64,000 bases of DNA from Prosthecobacter sp. (GCA_017853885.1 JAFMIR010000008.1:62001-126000); one strand, 5' to 3'; positions 23,507 through 33,596 are shown, counted from the first letter of the stretch. Numbers and translations are program-made. The notes: generated from the sequence alone by a model not told the origin.

Positions 23507-24640
23507 ATGCGAACCCTAAAAATCTCCAAAGAAAATCTTCACGCTCAAATCGTGAAAATGATCCGTGATGGCAAGGCTGAATCCCGTGCCAACTTGGCAA
23601 AGATGCTGAAAGTGGCTCCATCGACGATGAGCATCTATGTCGATCAATTGATTGCCACAGGATGGATGCGAGAGGCCGGCCTGATGCAAGGCAAGACAGG
23701 ACGTCCCAAAGTGCGTCTGGCTCTCGATGGGGGCAGTGGTTGGTTTGCTGGACTTGAGTTCACTGCGTCCCGATTGCAGATGGTTTCCATCGATTTTTCG
23801 GGGAAAGCCATCGACGCTCACGTCTGCCCGATTCCGCACGGAGCCACTACAGAAACCGTTATTCAGACTCTTCAAGACACCCTGCGGAAAGCAGCCGCAA
23901 TGATTGACAGGCCGCTGCTTGGCATTGGTGTGGGTGTTCCAGGTCTGGTGGATCCGATCAAGGGTACTGTCCGCTACAGTGTGATTTTTCCCGGCTTGAA
24001 TGACATACCACTTCAAAAGACCCTGGAGCAAGCACTTGAAGTCCCCGTCAGAATCGAGAACAACATGCGTGTGGTGGCAATGGCTGAGAGATGGTTTGGT
24101 GGTGGACGCAACGAAAACGATTTTGCAATCTTAGGACCTCGCAGCGGTTTCGCTATCGCACAAGTCCGTGATGGCAAGCTGGTGACGGGCGCTCATCATG
24201 CCGTCGGCGAGACCGGCCTCTGGCCATGGGCCACACCAGATGGTGAGCGCCAATTACACCAGGTACTTTCCGCACCAACGACTTGGCGTAGGCTAGCCGG
24301 AAAAATGCCGGATGCAGCCATTCCTTCCGACTTAAACGATGCCTTGGCAGAACTAGCGAACCATGATTCGATGGCTTGGCACGAGGTAGTGAATGATTTC
24401 GCTCGGGCGGTTGGCATGTCACACTTGCTGATCGATGCGGGTATTTACTATCTACATGGTCCTTTGGTGGCCCTCGGCACGCGTTTCTGCGATGCGATCA
24501 GCCAGCGGGCATTGGCGTTGATGCCAGCACTCAGGGACACGCCTGTAAGGGTGGTGCCGACGACGCTTGGAGACTCGGCCGGTGGTCTGGGGGCTGCCAG
24601 TCTCGCCATGGAAGCATGGGATCCAGGACTCGCCGATTGA
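23507..24640 (+). CDS. ROK family transcriptional regulator
   Basis: 377 residues. The N-terminal winged helix (about 10-65, ESRANLAKMLKVAPSTMSIY) precedes a ROK sugar-kinase-like domain: GIGVGVPGLVDP, IENNMRVVAMAERWFGGG and a C-terminal GGLGAASLA. The Cys-rich zinc motif typical of ROK kinases is absent, and the phosphate-binding Asp region is diverged. This favours a sugar-sensing repressor rather than a kinase. A following NHL-type secreted protein starts 62 bp downstream and could be its target. Confidence 0.87.
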   Translation: MRTLKISKENLHAQIVKMIRDGKAESRANLAKMLKVAPSTMSIYVDQLIATGWMREAGLMQGKTGRPKVRLALDGGSGWFAGLEFTASRLQMVSIDFSGKAIDAHVCPIPHGATTETVIQTLQDTLRKAAAMIDRPLLGIGVGVPGLVDPIKGTVRYSVIFPGLNDIPLQKTLEQALEVPVRIENNMRVVAMAERWFGGGRNENDFAILGPRSGFAIAQVRDGKLVTGAHHAVGETGLWPWATPDGERQLHQVLSAPTTWRRLAGKMPDAAIPSDLNDALAELANHDSMAWHEVVNDFARAVGMSHLLIDAGIYYLHGPLVALGTRFCDAISQRALALMPALRDTPVRVVPTTLGDSAGGLGAASLAMEAWDPGLAD

Positions 24641-24701
24641 TTCGATCGACCCACAAAGAGTCCTGTCGGGACCTATTTTACCCACGGTTCACCCAAATCC
24701 A

Positions 24702-25802
24702 ATGAAGGCACGCCGCCACTTTCTCGCCGGTCTTGGTACCGCTGCCATGGCCACTTGGACGCAGAAGCTCCAATCCGCTCCAGACCCGAAAAAAGATGTT
24801 TTGATCGGTCACGCCAGCCATCGGTACAAGGTTAACAAAGAATGGGTGGCAGCCGGCCAAGGTCGACATCATCCAATCTTGAACTGTCATGAAATGGTTC
24901 AGGTAAGAGACGGGAGGCTTTTCATGATCGGCGATCATTTGCAGAATCAAATGCTAGTCTTCAAACCGGACGGCACTATTGTCGAATCTTGGGGGAGCAT
25001 GTGGCCTGGTGGCCATGGACTGAGCCTATCAGACGAAAATGGTGAGGAATTTCTTTTTGTGACGGATAGCGGCCTATGGAAAAACGGCAACGGTAGCTAC
25101 CGCCAGACAGGGCGAGTGTCCAAGATCGACCTGACCGGCAAGGAGATTTTTTCCATTAGTCACCCGATGAGCGTGGGAGCCTACGAACCTGACATGGTCT
25201 TTAATCCCACGGAGACGGCAGTCGCACCGAACGGTGACATCTATGTTGTGGACGGCTATGGCTCCCAGTTTGTGCTGCGTTACGACTCGCACGGGAAATT
25301 CATCCAGCGTTTTGGCGGCAAGGATGACGTGCCGGAAGAGCAGCGGCTGAACAATGCCCACGGCATTGCGATTGATGCCAGGCAGGGCACGGAGAGAGCC
25401 ACTGTGTTGGTCACATCGCGTGCCGATAACTGCTTCCGACGCTTCACCTTGGAAGGCGGATATCTCGAAACTATTCCGGTGCCCGGTGCGATGGTCTGCC
25501 GCCCGGTCATCAGCGGTCAGGAGATCTATGCGGGCGTGTGCTGGAGCAAGACACCGGAAATCAACAAATTACCACAAAATCCGAGTGGTTTCACCGTGGT
25601 TCTGAACCATGAAAACAAGGTTGTGAGCGCCCCCGGCGGCACGGAGCCGGTATATGAAGACGGAAAACTGAAGCCGCTAAAGCAAGCGGAGCGTGTTTTC
25701 GAACATGGCCACGATGTGTGTGTGCTCGAAAACGGTGATCTCCTTGTTTGCCAGTGGAATGCGTTTCAAACTTACCCGGTGAAGCTGGAAAAAGTACCAT
25801 GA
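24702..25802 (+). CDS. Secreted NHL/six-bladed beta-propeller protein
   Basis: 366 residues from the ATG at 24702. The N-terminus MKARRHFLAGLGTAAMATW has a twin-Arg-like basic part and hydrophobic core, suggesting Tat or Sec export. Repeated blades of the form G-x-I-x-V...D(S)HGKFIQRFGG and GHGLSL/AHGIAI are typical of NHL propellers. Related Verrucomicrobia and Planctomycetes proteins are extracellular or periplasmic and of unknown substrate. It lies 62 bp after the ROK regulator on the same strand. Confidence 0.78.
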   Translation: MKARRHFLAGLGTAAMATWTQKLQSAPDPKKDVLIGHASHRYKVNKEWVAAGQGRHHPILNCHEMVQVRDGRLFMIGDHLQNQMLVFKPDGTIVESWGSMWPGGHGLSLSDENGEEFLFVTDSGLWKNGNGSYRQTGRVSKIDLTGKEIFSISHPMSVGAYEPDMVFNPTETAVAPNGDIYVVDGYGSQFVLRYDSHGKFIQRFGGKDDVPEEQRLNNAHGIAIDARQGTERATVLVTSRADNCFRRFTLEGGYLETIPVPGAMVCRPVISGQEIYAGVCWSKTPEINKLPQNPSGFTVVLNHENKVVSAPGGTEPVYEDGKLKPLKQAERVFEHGHDVCVLENGDLLVCQWNAFQTYPVKLEKVP

Positions 25803-25871
25803 GTTCACGCAGCTAGAGAAGCAAAACTGCCACTTGCGCATGAGTCAAGCTCGCTAGCCTCCGCGCCCCGC

Positions 25872-26948
25872 ATGTCCATCAAGCTTCGCCTCAACACTGC
25901 CACTGCCACTAAGGCCGTGCTCGCCAAAATTGGCAATCCTCAGCGTGAGGAGCCGTTGCAGACCTCGAAAGAGGTCTTCGAAATTGCTGAAAAAGACCAG
26001 GAAATGCTGACAGCGTTATTTGTAAAGCCGTTCAAGAACCTCATGGGGCACCGCTTCACTCATCACTCATCACTGCATCAGCATGAGATGAACCTGTGTG
26101 CCAAAGCGATTTTTGCCGGCGAGGCAAATCTCCTCGAGCGTGGCATCGAGATCGCTCAGCGCCTCTATGCAAAGTCCAATCATCCCAACATCAAAGAGGG
26201 CGATCTTTGCATCGCCCTGCTGAAGGAAATCCATATCGAAGGTGAGCTGGTGAATGGGCTGTGCATTTTAAAATCGGACAGTGTGACCCCCTTCCTAACC
26301 ATCACCACCCGCAATGGTGACCTTCGGCTATCGACGGAACACGGCATCCATCCTGACAAGATCGACAAAGGCTGCCTGATCATCGACTACTGGGGTGAGA
26401 AGGGCTATTATGTTCTCACTTTCGACCGCGGCGGAGCGGACACACGTTTTTGGGTTCGTGAGTTCTTGGGGGTTGAGGCTGTGCCCGATGCGACTTTCCT
26501 CACAAATGCGTATGCAAAAATGGCTGTCTCTTTCCTAGAGCAGCAAAGCCTAGCCGATAACAGCCATGAAGATACACCGCCTTGGGAGGCGGCCACTGCA
26601 GCCAAGTGCGCGTTGGATTACTTTGAGGAACGGGAGACCTTCCAGCTGGAGGAATTTGAACGTGAGGTCTTGAAAGATCCGGAAACCATCAACCGCTTTG
26701 AAAAGCACCGAACTCGCTTGGAAGAGGAGCAGGGGCAGCCGCTGGAAACAAGCTTTGAGATCTCGAAGAAGGATGTGGCGAAGGCCAAAAAGCGCATAGC
26801 TGCCGTGCTAAAGCTGGACACGGGTGTGGAAATCCATGTGAAACCCGCCGTGGCGGACGATCAGCCGGTCCTCGAGCGCGGCTATGATGACCGCAAGGGC
26901 ATGAAGTTTGTGAAAGTGTATTACAACAAGGACCTCAACGCCTCCTAA
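25872..26948 (+). CDS. Nucleoid-associated protein, NdpA/YejK family
   Basis: 358 residues, close to the E. coli YejK length. Visible segments include NLMGHRFTHHSSLHQHEMN at the N-terminal third, a charged central region, and a C-terminal GMKFVKVYYNKDL. The 37-kDa nucleoid-associated family binds the chromosome; its precise role is not known. Flanking genes are unrelated. Confidence 0.68.
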   Translation: MSIKLRLNTATATKAVLAKIGNPQREEPLQTSKEVFEIAEKDQEMLTALFVKPFKNLMGHRFTHHSSLHQHEMNLCAKAIFAGEANLLERGIEIAQRLYAKSNHPNIKEGDLCIALLKEIHIEGELVNGLCILKSDSVTPFLTITTRNGDLRLSTEHGIHPDKIDKGCLIIDYWGEKGYYVLTFDRGGADTRFWVREFLGVEAVPDATFLTNAYAKMAVSFLEQQSLADNSHEDTPPWEAATAAKCALDYFEERETFQLEEFEREVLKDPETINRFEKHRTRLEEEQGQPLETSFEISKKDVAKAKKRIAAVLKLDTGVEIHVKPAVADDQPVLERGYDDRKGMKFVKVYYNKDLNAS

Positions 26949-27036
26949 CAGGGGCATGCTCGCAGGTGGAATTTCCCTCTCCCGCCCTTGCTTCATGCCC
27001 GAATGTCATGCTTCATCTTAAGTTTAACATACCCTT

Positions 27037-27525
27037 ATGTGGCAGGAACTCACCATCCTCTGGCAAAGCATCCGTGATCCGGAATATCTACACCTTCTCA
27101 TCGAGCCGATGCCACTCTACGGGCTCGGATTTGGGCTGATATTCTTCATCATGTCGATTGCTTTCGGAGAACGTCGTTCCCGCCTGCTGGCTCTGTGCCT
27201 TATCTGCGTGTCATGCGCCAGCGTATGGCCTTATACGGACCTACGGGAAAAAGCGACACCACGCATCTTGGCCACACGTCCGCCAGAATATGCTGCCATG
27301 ATCCGCCAGCAAACTCAATTAAGACAAGATTACGCGTGGCCTTACCATCTGATGGCGGTCGTTTCGCTCCTAACCCTCTTTTTCGGAAATTCCTCAAAGG
27401 GTCGTCCACTTCTTTTGCTGGTGGTATTAGGGGGAGCTGTTCTGTTCTGGTTCAGCATCTGGCTGCACAAACAAGAGTGCCAAGTGTATCATCGCAACAT
27501 CTTGCGCTACGAGCCGCCGCGATGA
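27037..27525 (+). CDS. Small integral membrane protein, unknown function
   Basis: 162 residues with four hydrophobic helices (about 25-43, 47-66, 102-117, 122-143). The motif EPMPLYGLGFGLIFF and the overall size recall DUF2231-like four-helix membrane proteins, but the match is weak. The next gene starts 17 bp downstream, so the two may be co-transcribed. No catalytic residues are evident. Confidence 0.6.
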   Translation: MWQELTILWQSIRDPEYLHLLIEPMPLYGLGFGLIFFIMSIAFGERRSRLLALCLICVSCASVWPYTDLREKATPRILATRPPEYAAMIRQQTQLRQDYAWPYHLMAVVSLLTLFFGNSSKGRPLLLLVVLGGAVLFWFSIWLHKQECQVYHRNILRYEPPR

Positions 27526-27542
27526 TGCGTTTTTAACTTTCC

Positions 27543-28685
27543 ATGAAATGCATTGCCTTATTGCTTTTGTTTTTTGCTAACTCTCGCCTGTTACAAGCCC
27601 AAACAGCTGGCGACTGGGTACACTCGCGGGGCAACGAAGCGATGACAGGTGTCTCGCCTACTATTCTCAAATTCCCGCTGCAGCTCGCATGGCAGTTCAA
27701 GATGATGGATAAACCCAAAGGCCAGGGGGAAATGCTGGTCTCCAGTCCCGTCGTGCGTGGTAACAAGGTCTATGCTGGATGCAAAGACGGAAAGTTTTTC
27801 TGCCTTGATCTGACCAGTGGCAAAGAACTTTGGAAAGCAGAAGCCAAGGGAGCCTTTGATGGTGCGGCCGCCTTGGCTGGCGACCTCGTAGTGGCAGGAT
27901 GCCAAGATGGCTTTGTGTATGCTTGGAACGCCGAAACAGGCCATCCGTCTTGGAAGTTCGAAACAGAGGCCGAAATTCATGCCGCTGCAAACGTTTGGAC
28001 CGATCCAGCGACCCATTCTCAACACATCATCATAGGCTCCTACGACTACAAAGTTTACTCCCTGAATGCCAAAACAGGAACGAAAGAGTGGGCAGCTGAG
28101 ACTGGATACTACATCAACGGAGGAGCAGCAATCGGTGATGGCAAAGTGGTCTTTGGCGGATGTGACAGCGTCTTACATGTGCATGATGTGAAGTCAGGCA
28201 AAGAGGAAAAGCAAATCGAAGTAGGCGCCTACATTGGCAACAATGTAGCCATCGCAGACGGGGTCGTTTATGTGAGCCACTACGGCAATCGTGTCGGAGC
28301 TCATAGCATCAGCGATGGCATGCAGGTCTGGGAGTATGGCGAACGCGATTTTGAATACTATGCCGCTCCAGCGATTTGGGAAAAGACGGTTTTTGTGGGC
28401 GGCCGAGACAAACGCTTTCATGCGATTGACCGCGTGAGCGGCAAGAAAAAATGGGAGTTCCGCGCCCGTGACCGCATTGATAGCAGCGCTGTCGTTTGTG
28501 GAGGGCAAAGTGTGCTATTTGGTTGCGATGATGGATACCTCTACGCCCTCGATTTGGAAAAGGGCGGAGAACTGTGGCGCTTTGAGGCGGGCGCTCCGTT
28601 AAAGAGCAGCCCAGCTGTGGCGGGGGATTACATTCTCATCGGAGCAGACGACGGACTTCTGTATGCTTTCAAAAACGGTTCCTGA
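27543..28685 (+). CDS. Secreted PQQ-type beta-propeller repeat protein
   Basis: 380 residues. An N-terminal signal peptide (MKCIALLLLFFANS, cleavage near LLQAQ) is followed by repeated propeller blades with the tryptophan-docking pattern: YAWNAETGHPSWKFE, YSLNAKTGTKEWAAE, HAIDRVSGKKKWEF, YALDLEKGGELWRFE. These are BamB/PQQ-like repeats. There are no PQQ-dehydrogenase catalytic residues, so it is a binding or scaffold protein rather than an enzyme. It starts 17 bp after the small membrane protein and is followed after 21 bp by the GlcF-like gene. Confidence 0.85.
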   Translation: MKCIALLLLFFANSRLLQAQTAGDWVHSRGNEAMTGVSPTILKFPLQLAWQFKMMDKPKGQGEMLVSSPVVRGNKVYAGCKDGKFFCLDLTSGKELWKAEAKGAFDGAAALAGDLVVAGCQDGFVYAWNAETGHPSWKFETEAEIHAAANVWTDPATHSQHIIIGSYDYKVYSLNAKTGTKEWAAETGYYINGGAAIGDGKVVFGGCDSVLHVHDVKSGKEEKQIEVGAYIGNNVAIADGVVYVSHYGNRVGAHSISDGMQVWEYGERDFEYYAAPAIWEKTVFVGGRDKRFHAIDRVSGKKKWEFRARDRIDSSAVVCGGQSVLFGCDDGYLYALDLEKGGELWRFEAGAPLKSSPAVAGDYILIGADDGLLYAFKNGS

Positions 28686-28706
28686 GGTTATACGTTCAAA
28701 TCGTTG

Positions 28707-30053
28707 ATGGATTCCCGCCATGCACGGGGTATGAAAGTCCTTGGTTCCATGCCCGCTACTTCGCTCCTCAAGAATCTCGACTACTCTGTGCTTCAGCAAT
28801 GCATGCACTGTGGCATGTGCCTGCCCACCTGCCCAACCTACATGGAGACTAAGCAGGAGCGGAACAGCCCTCGCGGCCGTATCGCTCTCATGAGAGCTGT
28901 GGCCGATGACGAACTCGAGGTCACCAAAGCCCTATCCGATGAAATGTACTACTGCCTCGGCTGTCTGGCCTGCCAAACAGCCTGCCCCGCCGGTGTTCAT
29001 TATGCGGAATTGTTCGAAACAGCCCGCGCGGAAGTGGAACGAGCCGGAGTGGTCAAATCCACGCAACGCGACTTCTGGCGCTGGCTTACCTTGAACACGC
29101 TTTTCATGCACCCATGGCTGCTACGGTTCGTGGGACGATTGCTACGCTTGTATCAAGCCACTGGGCTAGACCGATTCATGCGACGAATGAAATTCTTTGG
29201 CTTGATGCCGCGTTCGCTTGCCGCCCTCGAACCACAGACCCCGCGCATCGCCGTCGCGTTTTCAGATAAGCTGATCAGCGCACTCGAAAGCCCTATCCAG
29301 CGAAAAAAATATCGTGTGGGTCTCCTCACCGGCTGCGTGCAGGATCTCGCTTTTTCTGACATCAACCGTGACACGGCCGATGTGCTTCTCGCGAACGCTT
29401 GCGAGGTCATTACTCCACGCTCTCAGAGTTGCTGTGGATCCCTGCACGCACACAACGGGGAGCTGGAACTCGCCCGCGAGCTGGCACGAAGGCAGATCGA
29501 TGCTTTCGATCTTAGCTCGCTTGATGCCATCATCACCAACGCAGGAGGCTGTGGATCTCATTTAAAGACCTACGGACATCTGCTGCACGACGATCCATAC
29601 TATGCAGCGAAAGCTGTCGAATGGGACCGGAAGATCAAAGACATCCATGAATGGCTTGTGGAAATCGGTTTCCGTAAACCAGAGAGGGGAGCGGGTGTGG
29701 CCGAAATCACCTATCATGAAAGCTGCCACCTCTGCCACGGTCAGAAAATCGTCTCTCAACCGCGCCAAGTGCTCCAGAGCATTCCTGGTCTCGTTTTAAA
29801 GGAACTACCAGAGTCTAACTGGTGCTGTGGCAGTGCCGGTATTTATAACATTACGCAGCCCGAGCAGAGCCGAAAGCTGCTCGATCGCAAAGTGGCCTGT
29901 GTGAATGCCACCCAAGCTCCCATCGTGGCCACCAGCAACCCTGGCTGTCACCTGCAACTTGCCAACGGTTTGCATGCCACCGGGCAACAAGTCACTCAGC
30001 CGGTGACCCTTCTCGCACGCGCCTACCGTTCTGAAACAGCGAGATCCGCTTGA
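28707..30053 (+). CDS. glcF: Glycolate oxidase iron-sulfur subunit (GlcF-like)
   Basis: 448 residues from the ATG at 28707; the ATG at 28731 is an alternative that removes eight residues. Two 4Fe-4S ferredoxin motifs are clear: CMHCGMCLPTCPT and CLGCLACQTACPAG. Two CCG-type domains follow, with CCGSLHAHNG and CCGSAGIYN, which bind further Fe-S clusters in heterodisulfide-reductase-related proteins. In the glycolate oxidase complex GlcF passes electrons from the flavin subunits GlcD/GlcE to quinone. Neither partner gene is in this window, so they are presumably elsewhere. Confidence 0.87.
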   Translation: MDSRHARGMKVLGSMPATSLLKNLDYSVLQQCMHCGMCLPTCPTYMETKQERNSPRGRIALMRAVADDELEVTKALSDEMYYCLGCLACQTACPAGVHYAELFETARAEVERAGVVKSTQRDFWRWLTLNTLFMHPWLLRFVGRLLRLYQATGLDRFMRRMKFFGLMPRSLAALEPQTPRIAVAFSDKLISALESPIQRKKYRVGLLTGCVQDLAFSDINRDTADVLLANACEVITPRSQSCCGSLHAHNGELELARELARRQIDAFDLSSLDAIITNAGGCGSHLKTYGHLLHDDPYYAAKAVEWDRKIKDIHEWLVEIGFRKPERGAGVAEITYHESCHLCHGQKIVSQPRQVLQSIPGLVLKELPESNWCCGSAGIYNITQPEQSRKLLDRKVACVNATQAPIVATSNPGCHLQLANGLHATGQQVTQPVTLLARAYRSETARSA

Positions 30054-30218
30054 AGCATCAGGATGCGTGAAGGCATTTCCCAGTCCTTTCGTTCAACCAG
30101 ATTCTGAAACCTCCGCCTCTGAGATTCAGATAGCTTTAACAAGCACAGCGAATGAATTCGAAATACAACCCGCTTTTGCACTCGCAAAAACGGATGACCT
30201 CCGAAAAGATGCAGGATC

Positions 30219-30626
30219 ATGCAAAACATTTCCAGCCACACTCACAATAAGATCATCGGTTATATTCTCTGGTTTTTCGGATTCACAGGCTCACATCGGT
30301 TTTATTTTGGCCGCCCAAAAACAGGCATTCTCTGGTTTTTCACAGGCGGACTTTTTCTCATCGGCTGGATCGTTGATCTGTTTTTGATCCCAAGCATGGA
30401 TCGTGATGCTGGCCGACGTTATGCCTCAGGCTCCATCGAATATAGCGCGGCATGGCTACTACTGACTTTCCTCGGACCTCTTGGCATTCATCGTTTCTAC
30501 ATGGGCAAATGGGGCACGGGCATTTTTTACTTGCTGACAGGTGGCTGGTTTCTCTTGGGCGTACTCTACGACTTTTGCACACTGAACCGACAAATCAGCG
30601 AACTGAACAGCCAGCGACATACCTAA
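30219..30626 (+). CDS. TM2 domain protein with two TM2 units
   Basis: 135 residues. Two copies of the TM2 motif are present: FTGSHRFYFGRPKTGIL with a helix in the first half, and GPLGIHRFYMGKWGTGIF with a helix in the second. TM2 proteins are small two-helix membrane proteins with the DHRFYLG-type signature; function is not known. The duplicated unit gives four predicted transmembrane helices. It precedes the convergent DUF1501 gene by 17 bp. Confidence 0.82.
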   Translation: MQNISSHTHNKIIGYILWFFGFTGSHRFYFGRPKTGILWFFTGGLFLIGWIVDLFLIPSMDRDAGRRYASGSIEYSAAWLLLTFLGPLGIHRFYMGKWGTGIFYLLTGGWFLLGVLYDFCTLNRQISELNSQRHT

Positions 30627-30643
30627 GTCTAGGAATCTGGGGC

Positions 30644-32104
30644 TCAAGCTATGATCTCTTTGATCGGATGTTGCTGCAGAACGCCGGTAAGCCGTGCATC
30701 GAGGCCTTGGAACTTGTAGCTTAGACGCTCGTGATTAATTCCGCACTGATTTAGGATGGTGGCATTGATGTCATTCAGGTGTGCAGGGTTTGTGGCGATG
30801 TTGTAACTGAACTCATCGCTTTCTCCATAGCTCACACCGCCTTTGATACCGCCGCCAGCCATCCACATGCAGAAGTTCCTCGGGTGATGATCACGGCCAT
30901 AGTTCGTCGGCGTGAGCCCCCCCTGTGAATAAACCGTGCGACCAAACTCCCCGCCCCAAATGACGAGCGTGCTGTCGAGTAGTCCTCGCTGTTTTAAATC
31001 GGACAACAGTGCACCTATAGGCTGGTCGGTGTCACGACATTGCAGACGAATATCACTAGGAAGATTGCCGTGCTGGTCCCATCCCCGATGGAGCACCTGC
31101 ACCACTCGAACACCGCGCTCTACAAGACGACGCGCGAGGATCGCGCTCGAAGCAAAAGTGCCTGGTTTTTGAACTTCCGGACCATAGAGATCAAGCGTAC
31201 TCTGACTTTCGGACTTCAAGTCCACCAACTCCGGCACACTCGTCTGCATGCGAAATGCCATCTCATACTGTGAAATACGCGCTTGGATTTCTGGATCGCC
31301 GAACTTCTCAAAGCTGAGCGCATTCATCTCTGAAAGCGTGTCAAGCATAGCACGTCGGTTCGCCGGTGATACGCCATCCGGATTTTGAATGTAGAGCACA
31401 GGATCACCCACAGAACGTAGCGCCACCCCACTAAACTGACTGGGCAGGAAACCACTACTCCACATACGGGTGAAAAGCGCCTGCGCCATCGACTTGGCGC
31501 TCCAAGTTGGCGTGAGTACTACAAAAGCTGGTAGATCATTGCTCTCGCTGCCGAGGCCATAGGCGAGCCAGGAGCCAAGACTCGCAAAGCCAGGCACCTC
31601 CCTTCCTGTCATCACAAAAGTGCATGCTGGATCATGGTTGATCGCGTTTGTGTGCACCGTTTTGATCAAAGCGATGTCATCAACGTGCTTTGCTGTGTAT
31701 GGCAGTAACTCACTGACCCAGCGCCCGCACTGTCCGTGCTGTGCAAATTTGAAAAGGCTTGGCGCCACTGGAAACCTCGCCTGCCTGCTGGTCATGCCTG
31801 TCAATCGCTGCCCACCCTGAACACTCGGAGGCAAGTCCTTGTCATACCATTGCTGCAATCCTGGCTTGTAATCCCAAGTATCAATCTGCGACGGCCCACC
31901 GTTCATATGTAGGTAAATGACGGCTTTTGCTTTCGCAGCAAAGTGAGGAAGCCCGGGAAGTGGCTCATGCACTTGGGTTTTTGATATGGCAAAAGCATCT
32001 CTGCCCATAGCATGCATCAAGCCAAGACCACCGAGACGCAAACCTGCATGCCCGAAGAATTGACGACGTGTTTGGAGAAGATTGAATTCAAGGATTGGAC
32101 TCAT
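30644..32104 (-). CDS. DUF1501 domain protein (sulfatase-related fold, exported)
   Basis: 486 residues from the ATG at 32104. The N-terminus contains TRRQFFGHAGLRLGGLGLM, a twin-arginine signal. The body shows YLHMNGGPSQIDTWDYKPG and VIWGGEFGRTVYSQGG with DHHP, which are typical DUF1501 signatures related to alkaline phosphatase/sulfatase superfamily metal sites. Such proteins are abundant in Verrucomicrobia and Planctomycetes and usually form a pair with a PSD1/DUF1549/DUF1553 gene. Here the PSD1 protein lies about 17 kb away at 49383-52166. Confidence 0.9.
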   Translation of the reverse strand: MSPILEFNLLQTRRQFFGHAGLRLGGLGLMHAMGRDAFAISKTQVHEPLPGLPHFAAKAKAVIYLHMNGGPSQIDTWDYKPGLQQWYDKDLPPSVQGGQRLTGMTSRQARFPVAPSLFKFAQHGQCGRWVSELLPYTAKHVDDIALIKTVHTNAINHDPACTFVMTGREVPGFASLGSWLAYGLGSESNDLPAFVVLTPTWSAKSMAQALFTRMWSSGFLPSQFSGVALRSVGDPVLYIQNPDGVSPANRRAMLDTLSEMNALSFEKFGDPEIQARISQYEMAFRMQTSVPELVDLKSESQSTLDLYGPEVQKPGTFASSAILARRLVERGVRVVQVLHRGWDQHGNLPSDIRLQCRDTDQPIGALLSDLKQRGLLDSTLVIWGGEFGRTVYSQGGLTPTNYGRDHHPRNFCMWMAGGGIKGGVSYGESDEFSYNIATNPAHLNDINATILNQCGINHERLSYKFQGLDARLTGVLQQHPIKEIIA

Positions 32105-32163
32105 TGTTATGTTTACGGCTTCAGACAGCCACAGTTTGCCTTTCAAAACGGTTGAATCACGGA

Positions 32164-32802
32164 ATGAAAGAATTTTTCATGCAGCATCTACCTAACCACA
32201 TGGAAATTGATCTCACCGGCCCTCTGCGTGACAACGCTTACATGATTCTCGGAGGCCTCGTTACGCCGCGTCCGATAGCCCTCACCACCACCTTGGATCT
32301 GGATGGTCGTGTGAACGCAGCCCCTTTTAGCTTCTTTAACGTGCTGGGGGACTCACCACCCATCGTAGGTCTGTGTCCCGGTGATCGCTCACCAGGTGTG
32401 CCGAAGGATACCGCGCGCAACATCCGACTCACTCAGGAGTTTGTCGTGAATCTCGTGGACGAAAACATCGCGGAAAAGATGAATCAGTGCGCCGCGAGCC
32501 TCCCGGCAGGTGAAAATGAACTGCTCCATGCCGGACTGAACCCCTTACCATGCAGCGTGGTGAAACCACCTCGCATCGCGGAGTCCCCCGCGAGTCTCGA
32601 GTGTCGCTGCCACAGCATCCTTGAGATTGGCTCCAACCGTCTCATCATAGGCGAAGTGCTGCGAGTGCATGCGCGTGATGGAATCTTCGATCCGCACACT
32701 TGGCTTGTGAACCCTGTCAATTATCATCCCATCGGGCGCATGCAAGCTCCGCACTGGTACACTCGGACAAGAGAGTTGTTTGAGCTCCGAAGGCCAAGTT
32801 GA
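32164..32802 (+). CDS. Flavin reductase-like FMN-binding split-barrel protein
   Basis: 212 residues from the ATG at 32164; ATGs at 32179 and 32200 are alternative starts and no ribosome-binding site decides. GLVTPRPIALTTTLDLDGRVNAAPFSFFNVLG is a clear flavin-reductase-type FMN-binding segment (given here by its flanking ends only: PRPIALTT and NAAPFSFF). CPGDRSPGVPKDTARNI and PHWYTRTRELFEL follow. These proteins bind FMN and act as NAD(P)H:flavin reductases or related oxidoreductases. It is divergent from the DUF1501 gene, with starts 59 bp apart. Confidence 0.82.
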   Translation: MKEFFMQHLPNHMEIDLTGPLRDNAYMILGGLVTPRPIALTTTLDLDGRVNAAPFSFFNVLGDSPPIVGLCPGDRSPGVPKDTARNIRLTQEFVVNLVDENIAEKMNQCAASLPAGENELLHAGLNPLPCSVVKPPRIAESPASLECRCHSILEIGSNRLIIGEVLRVHARDGIFDPHTWLVNPVNYHPIGRMQAPHWYTRTRELFELRRPS

Positions 32803-32900
32803 TTCAAAGATCCACTTAAAAGTAGCCCCACCATTTGCTCGCCTGCATAAAGGCTAATAGCTCAATCAACTGTTCCAGAACCGAAACAAGCGTGTAAAGA

Positions 32901-33569
32901 TCACGCACCATGATCACGAACCCACTGTCCAGCTCGCAAATACAGTTCAGCGGCACTGCGCAGCTGCAGCTTCTCCTTGATGCGTGCGCGATACGTCTCG
33001 ACGGTCGAATCTCCAAGGTTGAGTGTTTCAGCAATCTCTTTTGTGCTCTTACCACGTCCGAGCATCTGGAAGACCTCCAACTCTCGATCCGCTAAGGTTT
33101 CCAAACCGACTAGATGACTGGACTTTTTCTTCTGACTCATCCGCTGGAGAAGACGGGCCGTGACGCGATGGCTGGCGTAAATTTCACCAGATAGAACGCA
33201 GCGAATAGCTTTAATAAGCTCGGAGGATGCCTCGTTTTTAGTGATGTACCCCCGAGCACCGGCTCGAAGAGCCCGCTCGGCATAGAGATTCTCGTCGTGC
33301 ATGGAAAGCACAAGCACCTTCACATCAAGATCAAAAGCCTTGATATCCTTAAGCAATTCCAAACCACTAGAGCCCCCGCGTAAAGTAAGATCGACAAGAG
33401 CTATTTCCGGCTTCTCTTTTCGCAGAATAACCATCGCATCGCTGTTATTGTCCGCCTCTCCGCAAATGACAACCCCTAGTTCGCGAGTGATGAGATGTAT
33501 GAGATGCTCACGAAACATGGGGTGATCCTCGACGATGAGAACACGAGTAGGCTTGCTGAAATCAGGCAT
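32901..33569 (-). CDS. NarL/FixJ-type response regulator
   Basis: 222 residues. The receiver domain (residues about 8-125) has acidic residues in LIVEDHP, phosphoacceptor Asp60 in ALVDLTL, and Lys in YITKNE. A LuxR-type HTH follows (about 155-215: LADRELEVFQMLGRGKSTKE and LGDSTVETYRARIKEKL). It is the partner of the histidine kinase encoded 27 bp upstream and is the last gene of the glycosylation-type cluster. It probably regulates transcription in response to the kinase. Confidence 0.94.
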   Translation of the reverse strand: MPDFSKPTRVLIVEDHPMFREHLIHLITRELGVVICGEADNNSDAMVILRKEKPEIALVDLTLRGGSSGLELLKDIKAFDLDVKVLVLSMHDENLYAERALRAGARGYITKNEASSELIKAIRCVLSGEIYASHRVTARLLQRMSQKKKSSHLVGLETLADRELEVFQMLGRGKSTKEIAETLNLGDSTVETYRARIKEKLQLRSAAELYLRAGQWVRDHGA

Positions 33570-33596
33570 AGTGATTTGAAAAATGGGTAAAAAAAA